Shown one piece after another: positions 57,001-64,000 of a DNA stretch of 64,000 bases. The position numbers and the translations under genes were made by a program. The stretch's first letter is position 1. Every line of letters begins with the position of its first letter. The DNA is from Luteolibacter rhizosphaerae. GTDB lineage: Bacteria > Verrucomicrobiota > Verrucomicrobiia > Verrucomicrobiales > Akkermansiaceae. The stretch is taken from the NCBI RefSeq assembly GCF_025950095.1, contig NZ_JAPDDR010000001.1, positions 248,001 to 312,000 on the forward strand. Reading direction: 5' to 3'. The notes beneath the pieces are model-generated. The model saw only the letters and a program-made list of their open reading frames with translations, searched no databases and was not told the DNA's origin.

Positions 57001-59292
57001 GAAGAGCGTTGGCCCGGGGCCTCGATCAGTGGGAACCCCACGGTAACGAATACATTCAGCAGTTTCACCTCCGGGCAGAATGCGGCGGAGAGCTACATCC
57101 GGCGCGTCTCGGGATGGCTGGTTCCGCCCGCCAGCGGAGTGTACACTTTCTGGATCGCGTCGGACGATGGCAGCACGCTCTCGCTCGGTGCCGATGAGAA
57201 GGAACCCGGCAAGCAAGCGATCGCAAGCGTCTCCGGCTACACCGGCTTCCAGGCTTGGATGGCGCAGCCTTCGCAGAAGTCGACGCCGGTCTTCCTCCAG
57301 GCGGGCCGCGCCTATTACATCGAGGCGATCCAGCAGGAGGGCGGTGGTGGCGATCACGTGGCGGTCGCCTGGCAGGGGCCTGGCATCGCCCAACAGGTGA
57401 TTCCGGGCACGGCTTTGATTCCCCGGAATGCGACGAGCAGCTTCCCGGCTTCCGGTGCGTTGCCGGCCATCACGATCACTTCGCCGGAAGAAGGCGCCTT
57501 CCTCTTCGTGCCGGGAACCTTCCCGATCACGACCGAACTCGAGGAGAACACGCTCACGATCTCGAAGGTCCAGTTCTTCGATGGCGAGACCCTGATCGGC
57601 GAAGATGCCACTGCGCCTTACTCTCTCGATTGGGTGAATCCGGCACCCGGCACCCATGCCCTGCGGGCTCGCATCGCGCACACGGCCGGGACCGTGGATT
57701 CAAATGCGCGGATCGTCACGGTCGCGGCGGCGGGTGCTCCGCTGCTTTCTCTAGACAGCCCCTTGGCGGATGAGATCTCGATTCCTGCGAATGTCGGCCT
57801 CGTGCTTGAGTCCACCGTGCTCGATAATACGCCGGCTTCGCTTGCGGTTTCTTGGAGCAAGCTCAGCGGTCCGGGCACGGTGAGCTTCGGCAATGCTTCC
57901 GCGCCTGATACCAGCGCGAGCTTTTCCGCAGCGGGCGATTACGTCCTGCGTCTTACCGCCAGCGATGGCAGCCAGGAAAGCACGCGGGATCTCACCGTTC
58001 ATGTCGGCGTGACGCCGCTTCAGCTGATCAGTGCGGACGTGAACGCGCCGCGCACCGGTAGTAGCTCTTTGTCGGATGGTGTGGTGACCATCTCTGGGGC
58101 TGGCAATGACATCTATGGCACCAGCGATCAGTTCCACTTCTACCATGAACAGGTAAGCGGCGATTTCGATTTTCGCGCGCGCTTGGCCTCGAAGACGATC
58201 AGCAGCGTTGGAGCCCACACCGCACTGATGGCACGCGAGAGCCTGGCGGCAAACTCCGCGCATGCCGCCGTCTCACAGGAGAGCAGCGGCAGCACCTATC
58301 TCATGCAGCGCGCCAGCAGCGGTGCCTCCACCTCGATCAATATCGGCAGCGCGGTGAACAATACGCCTCCCACATGGATGCGGCTTGCCCGGACCGGGAA
58401 CAGCATCCGCGGCTACATCTCGGATGACGGTGTGACTTGGACGGAGAAGGGCCCGATCACTCCGGCCCTGTCGGGAACCGTGCTACTTGGCTTCGCCGTC
58501 TCGAATTCCGAGTCGAGTGCGGGTGCGGCTCTGAATGTGGCTACCTTCGACAACATCAGCGGCCTCAGCAGCGGCAATGTCGGCGCGCTGGTGGCGGCCG
58601 GTCCCGATCAGAACATCACGCTGCCGCAAACGGCTTTGGCCGGTAGCGCGAGCGATGATGGCCAACCGAATCCTCCGGGTATGCTCGCGACGCGTTGGAC
58701 GAAGCTTAGCGGTCCGGGAAGCGCGAACTTCGCCAATGCGAATTCGCCGGTGAGCCAAGTGAGCTTCTCCGTGCCGGGGAACTATTTGCTGCGACTGGTG
58801 GCGGATGATGGGCAGGTGAAGACCTTCGATGACTTGGCGATCACGATGCCTTCGCCCTTCGCCAATTGGCGCGCGGCCCGCTTCGGTGCTGCCGCGGGGG
58901 ATGAGCTGGTAGCCGGCGCGAATGCCGATCCGAACCGGAACGGGATCGCGAACTTGCTTGAGTATGCTTTCGGTATGGATCCGGAAGCGCAGGGGACTGT
59001 CTCGCCGGTGCTCTTAGGAGATCAGGGCGGGCGCATCCGCTTGACCTTCACCCGCGACCCTTCGGCGACCGACCTCGACTTGCTGGTTCAGGCCGGCAGC
59101 GACCTGTCCGGCGAGTGGGTAGATCTCGCCCGCAGCGAGAACGGTGAACCCTTTGGGCCTCTCGTTCCCGGGGTTGAGGTGAGCGAGACGACCTCGGGTG
59201 ATCTCCTCGAGGTCGGGCTGCTGGATCTTCCACGGGCCAGTCTGCCGGATACACGCAGGCGTTTCCTGCGGGTGGTGGCCATCATGCCCTAG
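54076..59292 (+). CDS. Giant secreted M60 (enhancin-like) zinc peptidase with binding domains
   Basis: With GTG at 54076 (signal VKPIFSSLKVLLVTLFAASS) the protein is 1738 aa. The M60 catalytic region (about 475-760) has HELGH at 591-595 and a downstream acid in LSAEVDVNLF. Then follow a cadherin-like domain (about 779-875), a second cadherin-like part, PA14 (about 972-1108), Ig/PKD-like parts (about 1129-1312), a DUF1349/lectin-like domain (about 1314-1495), another PKD-like part and a verrucomicrobial C-terminal tail (LLEYAFGMDPEAQG). M60 enzymes cleave glycoproteins such as mucins. The start at 53977 would add 33 residues and lacks a signal. Confidence 0.9.
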   Translation: MKPIFSSLKVLLVTLFAASSCLADLAADFGALTSGISGQAIASPGTSGTVAPFGAASFPVLLGTASPVQAPAAAGRHGDSYDPSAGRAVAFSHTGFFDTGAGARSTLFTNSILWASKQAAPAGTTVAIASSAVSSSFVSGLGYTTTAVGTNLTAANLSSAHVLVLSAHANFTASAVTNIKNFAAAGGGIVITSTPWALGASNYANANSILDPFGLCYSLDYSDDSSWTVAAAAYPAFQSALPAADALIADKEGTAVMSAANRSAAANAIFQVTQIRIDIPALAAKLALLSDSAHYGMIAPTAAAPINTTNKPVEKMIASYQSKTFDQLTPAQLFVHPSASDFPGLPTAGAATVTKTVTINGNTSVDFYMNQGGRPTRFETGLYAAPGATVTITIPGDKTAQGIQAHISPNGSQDSTFNITNWTFFPKLWRRVDLTQASTQTGHVMGGLITLMIPPGKSLGNFEVTISGAIEAPVFVLGQNTDAEWNATLKSKPAPYGYIQNSKLTIYVPKTQLAAMNNPEAVTGYWKQVMDIADEYYGYTTYRKRGEAIATARYVAAGAAYASYPIEAGWGTGSDEMLEGARINGHWGNYHELGHNYQDIFDGTFVIALSAEVDVNLFPGMIYTLLHDRTAWDGAHSTYDASSRLPKRQQYLALSDAEKTWQKAHDITPVAYDFYFNLSEAFGWQAFKTMLTRLMRYLQSPSSATDPALHALSSGDANFKRNRFYMLMCDATGRNLDSYFQRYGLGKVGAGQEITQSVKDAIAAKGYPVWTDNTPIDALSTPSNLHVSEDASPGTEIHQLVATDAEEPGTIWDYSITAGNTGNAFTIDRRTGKLRVQKVDAETLGTYNLTVQVQDNGVPRFSTTSSFTVAVDNVSEAPQLEGKLFTATSAMANGASLGTMGLAIEQGRTLGSLEIVAGNSGQFSINPATRAITVTNAASLPNPGVVVLTIRAIDSAGVSGFGTATILCNRSTGVLEERWPGASISGNPTVTNTFSSFTSGQNAAESYIRRVSGWLVPPASGVYTFWIASDDGSTLSLGADEKEPGKQAIASVSGYTGFQAWMAQPSQKSTPVFLQAGRAYYIEAIQQEGGGGDHVAVAWQGPGIAQQVIPGTALIPRNATSSFPASGALPAITITSPEEGAFLFVPGTFPITTELEENTLTISKVQFFDGETLIGEDATAPYSLDWVNPAPGTHALRARIAHTAGTVDSNARIVTVAAAGAPLLSLDSPLADEISIPANVGLVLESTVLDNTPASLAVSWSKLSGPGTVSFGNASAPDTSASFSAAGDYVLRLTASDGSQESTRDLTVHVGVTPLQLISADVNAPRTGSSSLSDGVVTISGAGNDIYGTSDQFHFYHEQVSGDFDFRARLASKTISSVGAHTALMARESLAANSAHAAVSQESSGSTYLMQRASSGASTSINIGSAVNNTPPTWMRLARTGNSIRGYISDDGVTWTEKGPITPALSGTVLLGFAVSNSESSAGAALNVATFDNISGLSSGNVGALVAAGPDQNITLPQTALAGSASDDGQPNPPGMLATRWTKLSGPGSANFANANSPVSQVSFSVPGNYLLRLVADDGQVKTFDDLAITMPSPFANWRAARFGAAAGDELVAGANADPNRNGIANLLEYAFGMDPEAQGTVSPVLLGDQGGRIRLTFTRDPSATDLDLLVQAGSDLSGEWVDLARSENGEPFGPLVPGVEVSETTSGDLLEVGLLDLPRASLPDTRRRFLRVVAIMP

Positions 59293-59305
59293 TGTCCGGC
59301 TTGGA

Positions 59306-60796
59306 CTAGTTCCTAGCGGCCCATGCCATGCCCTTCGCCAACATCGGGCGGAGGGCTTTGCTGGCCTCAGGATGTGGACTGATGGCGAGGACCCGTCCTT
59401 TGCCATGACGGGTGGAGATCATCGCCGGGGTATCCGTCATGGTTCCCTCCTGTGGCTCGTAGTGGGAAACCTCGCTGCGGAACCACGCGAGGACCTCGTA
59501 GGTCGGAGATTCGTTCGGCAGCATGGGCGGAACAATCGGGCCGTTGTGATAGCGGACTTGGATCTCTCCGGGATGATCGCCGAAGATTTGCTTCCCGGCA
59601 TCGCTCAGCTCCATGGTGACCAAGGATGATGGCCCGCGATACCACATGCTCTTCATGCCCTTCCCCGGGATCTCCCGCATGTCGGCGAAGGTGCGCTGAT
59701 TGCTAAAGGCGAGCGACCAGTCGTAGTTCGAGGCGGAGAGGTAAGCTCCCGCACAGATGCCGACGTAGCCTCCGCCCTGTTCGACGAAGCGGCGGACTGC
59801 GTGACGGCCCCGCTCGCCCAAGGCCTTTGCTTGGCTGCTACCGCTTCCGCCGGGAAAGATCGCGAGATCGAATCGCTCGAGTGCGCCTTGCCGGACATCT
59901 TCCGCACCGACCCGCCACGCAATGCTGCCGGGGAGTTCTCTCAGGGTGGCCTCCATCAGAGGCGGTCCTCCTCCGCCAGCGCCCTTGTCATCGAAGATCG
60001 CCACGCGGGGCCCTGGAGAGGGCGGCGGAATGATGGCCGCTTCGCTTCCCTGCGAGACCATGCCCAGCCGGAGGAGAAGCTGGTGAACCATGATCCGATG
60101 CTGGCGGGTGCGGAGAGAAAGCGGCTGATCGCGGGAGGTGGTTTCCACGATCATGGCGGAGGCTCCGAGTTGCTCGGCGGCGGCCCGGGCAAGGCTGCCC
60201 TCCACCGGTAGGCTCAGGTTCACGAACCAGCGTTGCGGATCGGCGATTGTCGCGTTCACTGTGGACAGCATCACGGGCGCAGCGGCATCGGTCGCATCGC
60301 TGTTGCAGTCGATGATCGACGAGCCCACCGAGCCGGGCTGCAAGCGGTGGAAGTCGTAGCCTTCGTGCAGGTCGATCAGCCAGTCGGGGTGCTGTGCGGC
60401 GACGAAGTCCCACAGATGGGCCGCGAGCGCGCCCCGCGTCCCTCCTTCGCTTCCCGCTCTGGGGAAGTTGCGGTTCAGGTCCCTCTCTCCCGTCTTGACC
60501 CCGGGGATCAGGCGCTTGCCTGCCTTCAGCGCGGGGACGTTCGCCCGTGGGATGACGATCAGCCGGCCTCGAATCAGCGGCCACTCGCAGATCTGTTCGG
60601 CGGCACGGGCTCCCGCCGGCTCATCGCCATGGACACCGCCGGTTAAGACAATCGTCGGTCCGGGCTCCGAGGTTTCGATCACCTGGTAGGGCGTCTCCCA
60701 GCGGCTACCCGTGGCGATAAGGCCGGAGCTGCGCAGTTCCGCGGAGATCCCGCAGGTGGTAAGGGAGCAGAGGATCGCAATGAATGCCCGGCGCAT
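59306..60796 (-). CDS. M14/succinylglutamate-desuccinylase-type domain fused to a glutamine-amidotransferase-like domain
   Basis: This 496-aa protein has a signal peptide (MRRAFIAILCSLTTCGISA). The N-terminal part (about 30-245) is an AstE/AspA-like M14 zinc hydrolase (H56 and E59 in GGVHGDEPAG, H144 in IDLHEGYD, DLNRNFP between them). The C-terminal part (about 268-496) is a class-I amidotransferase-like (BPL_N-type) domain with a nucleophile Cys in GYVGICAGAYL and GMKSMWYRGPS. The fusion is unusual; the substrate could be an amide or acyl compound in the periplasm. It lies 89 nt after livF but on the same strand, so read-through is possible. Confidence 0.88.
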   Translation of the reverse strand: MRRAFIAILCSLTTCGISAELRSSGLIATGSRWETPYQVIETSEPGPTIVLTGGVHGDEPAGARAAEQICEWPLIRGRLIVIPRANVPALKAGKRLIPGVKTGERDLNRNFPRAGSEGGTRGALAAHLWDFVAAQHPDWLIDLHEGYDFHRLQPGSVGSSIIDCNSDATDAAAPVMLSTVNATIADPQRWFVNLSLPVEGSLARAAAEQLGASAMIVETTSRDQPLSLRTRQHRIMVHQLLLRLGMVSQGSEAAIIPPPSPGPRVAIFDDKGAGGGGPPLMEATLRELPGSIAWRVGAEDVRQGALERFDLAIFPGGSGSSQAKALGERGRHAVRRFVEQGGGYVGICAGAYLSASNYDWSLAFSNQRTFADMREIPGKGMKSMWYRGPSSLVTMELSDAGKQIFGDHPGEIQVRYHNGPIVPPMLPNESPTYEVLAWFRSEVSHYEPQEGTMTDTPAMISTRHGKGRVLAISPHPEASKALRPMLAKGMAWAARN

Positions 60797-60885
60797 GTCG
60801 TTCGATTCAGCTTGCCCCTCGCGCTCGAATGCAAGCCGGGGATTGCGACCTTGTGGTCAACTACGGGCGTCGCGCTGCCGATCAA

Positions 60886-61590
60886 TCAGGCACCCAAGTA
60901 GGCCTCTTGAACGCGCGGGTTCGCCTTGAGTTCGGCGGAGGGGCCTTCCAACAGGATCGAACCGGTCTCCAAGACATAGCCGTAGTTCGAGACATCCAGC
61001 GCAAGGTTCGCGTTCTGCTCCACCAGCAGGATGGTCAGACCCTGCTCACGGTTGATCTCCACGATGCGTTCGAAAATCGCCTTTACCAGCAGCGGCGCGA
61101 TGCCGAGCGAAGGCTCGTCGAGCATCAGGAACTTGGGATTCCCTAGCAGGGCGCGGCCAATCGCTAGCATCTGTTGCTCACCGCCGGACATGGTACCCGC
61201 GGCTTGGTTCTCCCGCTCCTTCAAGCGCGGGAAGAGGTGGAAAACGTATTCGGTCTGCTTGGCGATCCACGCTTTGTCCTTCTGAAGGTAAGCGCCCATC
61301 GCCAGATTCTCCTTCACCGTGAGATTCGCGAAGACCATCCGGCCTTCCGGCACGTGGCAGAGGCTGCGCGATACAATCTTGTGTGGGGGCAGGCCGCGGA
61401 TCTCTTTCCCTCCATAAACGATGGATCCGGTCGATTTGATCAGGCCGGAGAGGGCGCGGAGCGTGGTGGATTTACCCGCACCATTAGCACCGATCAAAGT
61501 CACGATGCTTCCCTGAGGGACCTTGAGCGAAACACCGTGCAGCGCTTTGATTGCGCCGTAGGATACGTGGAGATCTTTGACTTCGAGCAT
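60886..61590 (-). CDS. livF: Branched-chain amino acid ABC transporter ATP-binding protein LivF
   Basis: This 234-aa ATPase has Walker A GANGAGKSTTL (near 34-44), the signature TMSGGEQQMLAIGRALL and Walker B PKFLMLDEPSLGIAP, with the LivF C-terminus (VQEAYLGA). It forms the ABC motor with LivG. It starts 16 nt after the livG stop and is the last of the liv genes in this direction. Confidence 0.96.
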   Translation of the reverse strand: MLEVKDLHVSYGAIKALHGVSLKVPQGSIVTLIGANGAGKSTTLRALSGLIKSTGSIVYGGKEIRGLPPHKIVSRSLCHVPEGRMVFANLTVKENLAMGAYLQKDKAWIAKQTEYVFHLFPRLKERENQAAGTMSGGEQQMLAIGRALLGNPKFLMLDEPSLGIAPLLVKAIFERIVEINREQGLTILLVEQNANLALDVSNYGYVLETGSILLEGPSAELKANPRVQEAYLGA

Positions 61591-61606
61591 CGTCGTTCAG
61601 GTCGGT

Positions 61607-62377
61607 TCACTCGGCAGCCACTCCCAGATACGCTTCGATCACCTTCGGATCGCACTGGATTTGCTTCGGCGTTCCCTCGGCGATCTTGCAGCCATATTCG
61701 ATCACGGCGATGCGCTCGCAGATGCCCATGACGACCTTCATATCGTGCTCCACGAGGAGAACGGCGAGGTTGTAGCGCTCCTTGATGAAGCGGATCAGGT
61801 TCATCAAGTCGTCCTTCTCGGACGGGTTCATGCCGGCGGCGGGCTCGTCGAGTAGAAGAAGCTTCGGCTTGGTGGCGAGGGCACGGACGATCTCAAGGCG
61901 GCGTTGGTCGCCGTAGTTCATGTCCTTGGCATTCTTGTCACGGGCATCGGCGAGGCCGAAAATGTCGAGCAGTTCGAGAGCCTCCGCCTCGATGGCGGCT
62001 TCCTCTTTCTGAAATACCGGACCGCGGGTGAGGGAGTGGAGGATGCCACGCTTCAGATGGGTCATCATCGCGGCACGGACGTTGTCCAGCACGCTGAGAG
62101 AGGAGAAGAGGCGGATATTCTGGAAAGTCCGCGCGATACCCATACGGGTGATCTCGTGTGGCTTCTTCCCGGGAACAGAAATGCCTTCAAAATGGATTTG
62201 GCCGGCAGTCGGGGTGTAGACGCCGGTGATCAGGTTGAAGACGGTGGTTTTGCCCGCTCCGTTTGGTCCGATCAGGCCTACCAGCTCGCCCTGGCCGACG
62301 CCGAAGCTCAAGTCGCCAACCGCCTTCAGCCCGCCGAAGCGGATGGTCACATCTTTCAATTCCAGCCCGGAGCTCAT
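61607..62377 (-). CDS. livG: Branched-chain amino acid ABC transporter ATP-binding protein LivG
   Basis: This 256-aa ATPase has Walker A GPNGAGKTTVFNLITG, Walker B PKLLLLDEPAAGMNP and the LivG-type stretch NPSEKDDLMNLI and IRLFSSLSVLDN. The signature reads NYGDQRRLEIVRAL instead of LSGGQ, which is normal for LivG. Its ATG overlaps the livM stop by 4 nt. It pairs with LivF below LivH/LivM. Confidence 0.96.
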   Translation of the reverse strand: MSSGLELKDVTIRFGGLKAVGDLSFGVGQGELVGLIGPNGAGKTTVFNLITGVYTPTAGQIHFEGISVPGKKPHEITRMGIARTFQNIRLFSSLSVLDNVRAAMMTHLKRGILHSLTRGPVFQKEEAAIEAEALELLDIFGLADARDKNAKDMNYGDQRRLEIVRALATKPKLLLLDEPAAGMNPSEKDDLMNLIRFIKERYNLAVLLVEHDMKVVMGICERIAVIEYGCKIAEGTPKQIQCDPKVIEAYLGVAAE

Positions 62378-63345
62378 GCGGATTTCTTTTTCCGGTTCAG
62401 GAATGGCAAGGAGGGCAGAAGTCCCTGCGGGCGAACGATCATCATAATGATGAGAAGCAGCGAGAAGACGATCATGCGATACTCTTCGGCATCGCGAAGG
62501 AACTCATTGAGCACCGTGAGCAGGATGGCCGCGAGGACCACGCCCGCCGTGCTGCCCATGCCACCAAGGATCACGATCACCACGATGTCGAAAGACTTCA
62601 GGAAGTTGAAGCCCTCTGGCGAGATGGTAGTACGGAGGTGGGCGTAGAGTCCGCCGGCGAGGCCTGCGAAGAAGGAACCGGTGACGAATGCAGTGACCTT
62701 GTAGCGGACGGTGTTGATCCCCATCGATCCGGCGGCGACCTCATCGTCTCGAACAGCGAGGAAGCCGCGGCCGTAGGTGGAATTCACCATCGACGCGACC
62801 ACATACACGCAGATGGCGGCGAGGGCGAAGACCCAAAAGAAACTGCTGTGGGGCGGGATGCCCTTCAGTCCGAGCGGGCCGCCGAAAGGTCCGTCTCCGC
62901 TCGTATTCTGCAGGATCACGCGGACGATCTCGTTGAAGCCGAGGGTAACAATTGCGAGGTAATCGCCGCGGAGACGGAGGGATGGCATGCCGACCAGCCA
63001 GCCGCAGATGGCGGCGCAAAGCCCACCGATAACTAGGGCGATGAGAAACGCGGTGCCGGTCGCAAACGCACTGGGGCCGCCAAGCATCGGAATGAGCTGC
63101 TGGCTGGCCTCGAGCGTGAAGATCGAGGCTCCGTAGGCGCCGACCGCCATGAAGGCGGCGTGACCCAGCGAGAACTGGCCGGTGTGGCCATTCACCAGAT
63201 TCAGGCTGACCGCGAGGATGATGTTGATCCCGACGTTCAGGGCGATGTCCAAATAGTAGGCATCGATGTTGTCGGAAACGAGCGAGACTCCCAAGCTGAT
63301 GGCGAGGGCGACGATGAGAGCGATCTGGGCGGAGTAGCGCTTCAT
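62374..63345 (-). CDS. livM: Branched-chain amino acid ABC transporter permease LivM
   Basis: This 323-aa membrane protein has about nine spans and the LivM features NLVNGHTGQFSLGHAAFMAV, MPSLRLRGDYLAIVTLGF and GGMGSTAGVVLAAILLTVL. It begins 8 nt after livH and overlaps livG, so livHMGF form one operon. It imports leucine, isoleucine, valine or related amides or urea; specificity depends on a binding protein not in this window. Confidence 0.95.
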   Translation of the reverse strand: MKRYSAQIALIVALAISLGVSLVSDNIDAYYLDIALNVGINIILAVSLNLVNGHTGQFSLGHAAFMAVGAYGASIFTLEASQQLIPMLGGPSAFATGTAFLIALVIGGLCAAICGWLVGMPSLRLRGDYLAIVTLGFNEIVRVILQNTSGDGPFGGPLGLKGIPPHSSFFWVFALAAICVYVVASMVNSTYGRGFLAVRDDEVAAGSMGINTVRYKVTAFVTGSFFAGLAGGLYAHLRTTISPEGFNFLKSFDIVVIVILGGMGSTAGVVLAAILLTVLNEFLRDAEEYRMIVFSLLLIIMMIVRPQGLLPSLPFLNRKKKSA

Positions 63346-63353
63346 GCGTTCTG

Positions 63354-64000
63354 TCAGACTTTTTCGCGCTCCACCTTGCCAAGCAGGCCGGAGGGTTTGA
63401 AGACGAGGATGAGGATGAGAATGACGAAGGCGACGCCTTCCGAGTAGCCGGAGGGAATGCCAACGTTCTGGCTGTAGCCTTTCACCAGCGTCTCCGTGAT
63501 GCCGATGATGAGCCCTCCAAGTGCCGCGCCCGGGATGTTCCCGATGCCGCCCAGCACCGCAGCCACGAAGGCTTTCAGGCCCGGTTGCACCCCCATGAAC
63601 GGCTCGATACTGGGGTAGAGCGAGGCATAGAGGATGCCGCCGGCCGCAGCCAGCGCGGAGCCGAGACCAAAGGTGAAAGAGATCACCACGCCATTATTCA
63701 CCCCCATGAGCGTGGAAGCGGTAGGGTTCAGCGAGAGTGCCCGCATCGCCAGACCCATCTTGGTCTTCATCACGATGAAACGCAGGCCGACCAGCAGGAG
63801 AACCGTGGTGGCGAGAACAACGACTTGGGCGATGGAGATCGTCAGGCCTCCGGTATTCGCGATCGCTGTCCGGGGTATCAGCTCCGGGAAGGGCCGTTGG
63901 GTAGCCCCGAAGGCGAGCTGGCCGGTATACTCGATAAAGAGCGAGACGCCGATCGCGGTGATCAGCACATTCAAGCGGGGCCGATTCCGGAGCGGGCGGT
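63354..64000 (-). CDS. livH: Branched-chain amino acid ABC transporter permease LivH, N-terminus beyond right edge
   Basis: The visible part (about 215 residues) ends GLLGKVEREKV and contains LITAIGVSLFIEYTG, KTKMGLAMRALSLNP, VLGGIGNIPGAALGGLIIG, typical of LivH. The reading frame continues without a stop through RPLRNRPRLN to the right edge, as in intact LivH, so the TTG at 63974 is not the real start. It is the first liv gene visible in the operon; a LivJ-type binding protein may lie beyond the edge. Confidence 0.95.
   Translation of the reverse strand, partial: RPLRNRPRLNVLITAIGVSLFIEYTGQLAFGATQRPFPELIPRTAIANTGGLTISIAQVVVLATTVLLLVGLRFIVMKTKMGLAMRALSLNPTASTLMGVNNGVVISFTFGLGSALAAAGGILYASLYPSIEPFMGVQPGLKAFVAAVLGGIGNIPGAALGGLIIGITETLVKGYSQNVGIPSGYSEGVAFVILILILVFKPSGLLGKVEREKV

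Overview
The window looks like part of a chromosome from a member of the Verrucomicrobiota, most likely a Verrucomicrobiaceae/Luteolibacter-like bacterium. This rests on GC-rich DNA, a DUF1592/DUF1552 secreted cytochrome pair of the planctomycete/verrucomicrobial type, many very large secreted multidomain proteins (PA14, cadherin, lamin-tail, phytase-like, M60), few strong Shine-Dalgarno sites and several GTG/TTG starts. I saw no rRNA, tRNA, CRISPR array, transposase or phage gene. Genes lie on both strands in short operons. Species-level placement is inference.

Layout. 1-3965 (-): the truncated gene of a secreted lamin-tail/phytase-like protein. 4195-7638 (+): a small exported protein with a strong terminator, a PhoD-like phosphatase, and small membrane or hypothetical proteins. 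7648-14108 (-): a tightly packed signalling operon (hybrid kinase, CheR, CheB, hybrid kinase). 14518-24612 (+): a beta-barrel protein, a PA14/sugar-dehydrogenase/cytochrome fusion, then a probable sugar-use set (TPR-like secreted protein, large toroid-like enzyme candidate, GPH symporter). 24627-27237 (-): a substrate-binding/OmpA fusion and its membrane partner, divergent from two overlapping LysR regulators (27382-29224). 29313-42512: a frameshifted AlbA_2-like gene, an H+-pyrophosphatase, a zinc-ribbon/TPM membrane trio, a methyltransferase, an active plus a dead trypsin-like/PDZ pair, YqgE, a nuclease-family protein, a pseudouridine synthase and a LuxR regulator. 42558-47875 (+): the DUF1592/DUF1552 pair. 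47881-49567 (-): a cNMP-binding/flavin oxidoreductase gene broken by a frameshift. 49621-53887 (-): methionine synthase metH split in two. 54076-60796: a giant M60 peptidase and an M14/amidotransferase-like fusion. 60886-64000 (-): livFGMH, with livH running off the right edge.

The most striking feature is metH. Its homocysteine-binding module (52790-53887) is separated from the folate/B12/AdoMet modules (49621-52311) by a 470-bp unit. That unit has 38-bp imperfect terminal inverted repeats and carries only a GxxExxY (PD-(D/E)XK-like) gene. The left repeat supplies the stop codon of the first half, and the second half has an ATG just outside the other repeat. Both halves keep their visible metal and cofactor motifs, so this may be a natural split MetH made by a tiny non-transposase mobile element.

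Two other genes (29313-29655 and 47881-49567) are broken by single-base shifts next to short C/G homopolymers. These could be real mutations or assembly errors, and read-level data would be needed to decide.
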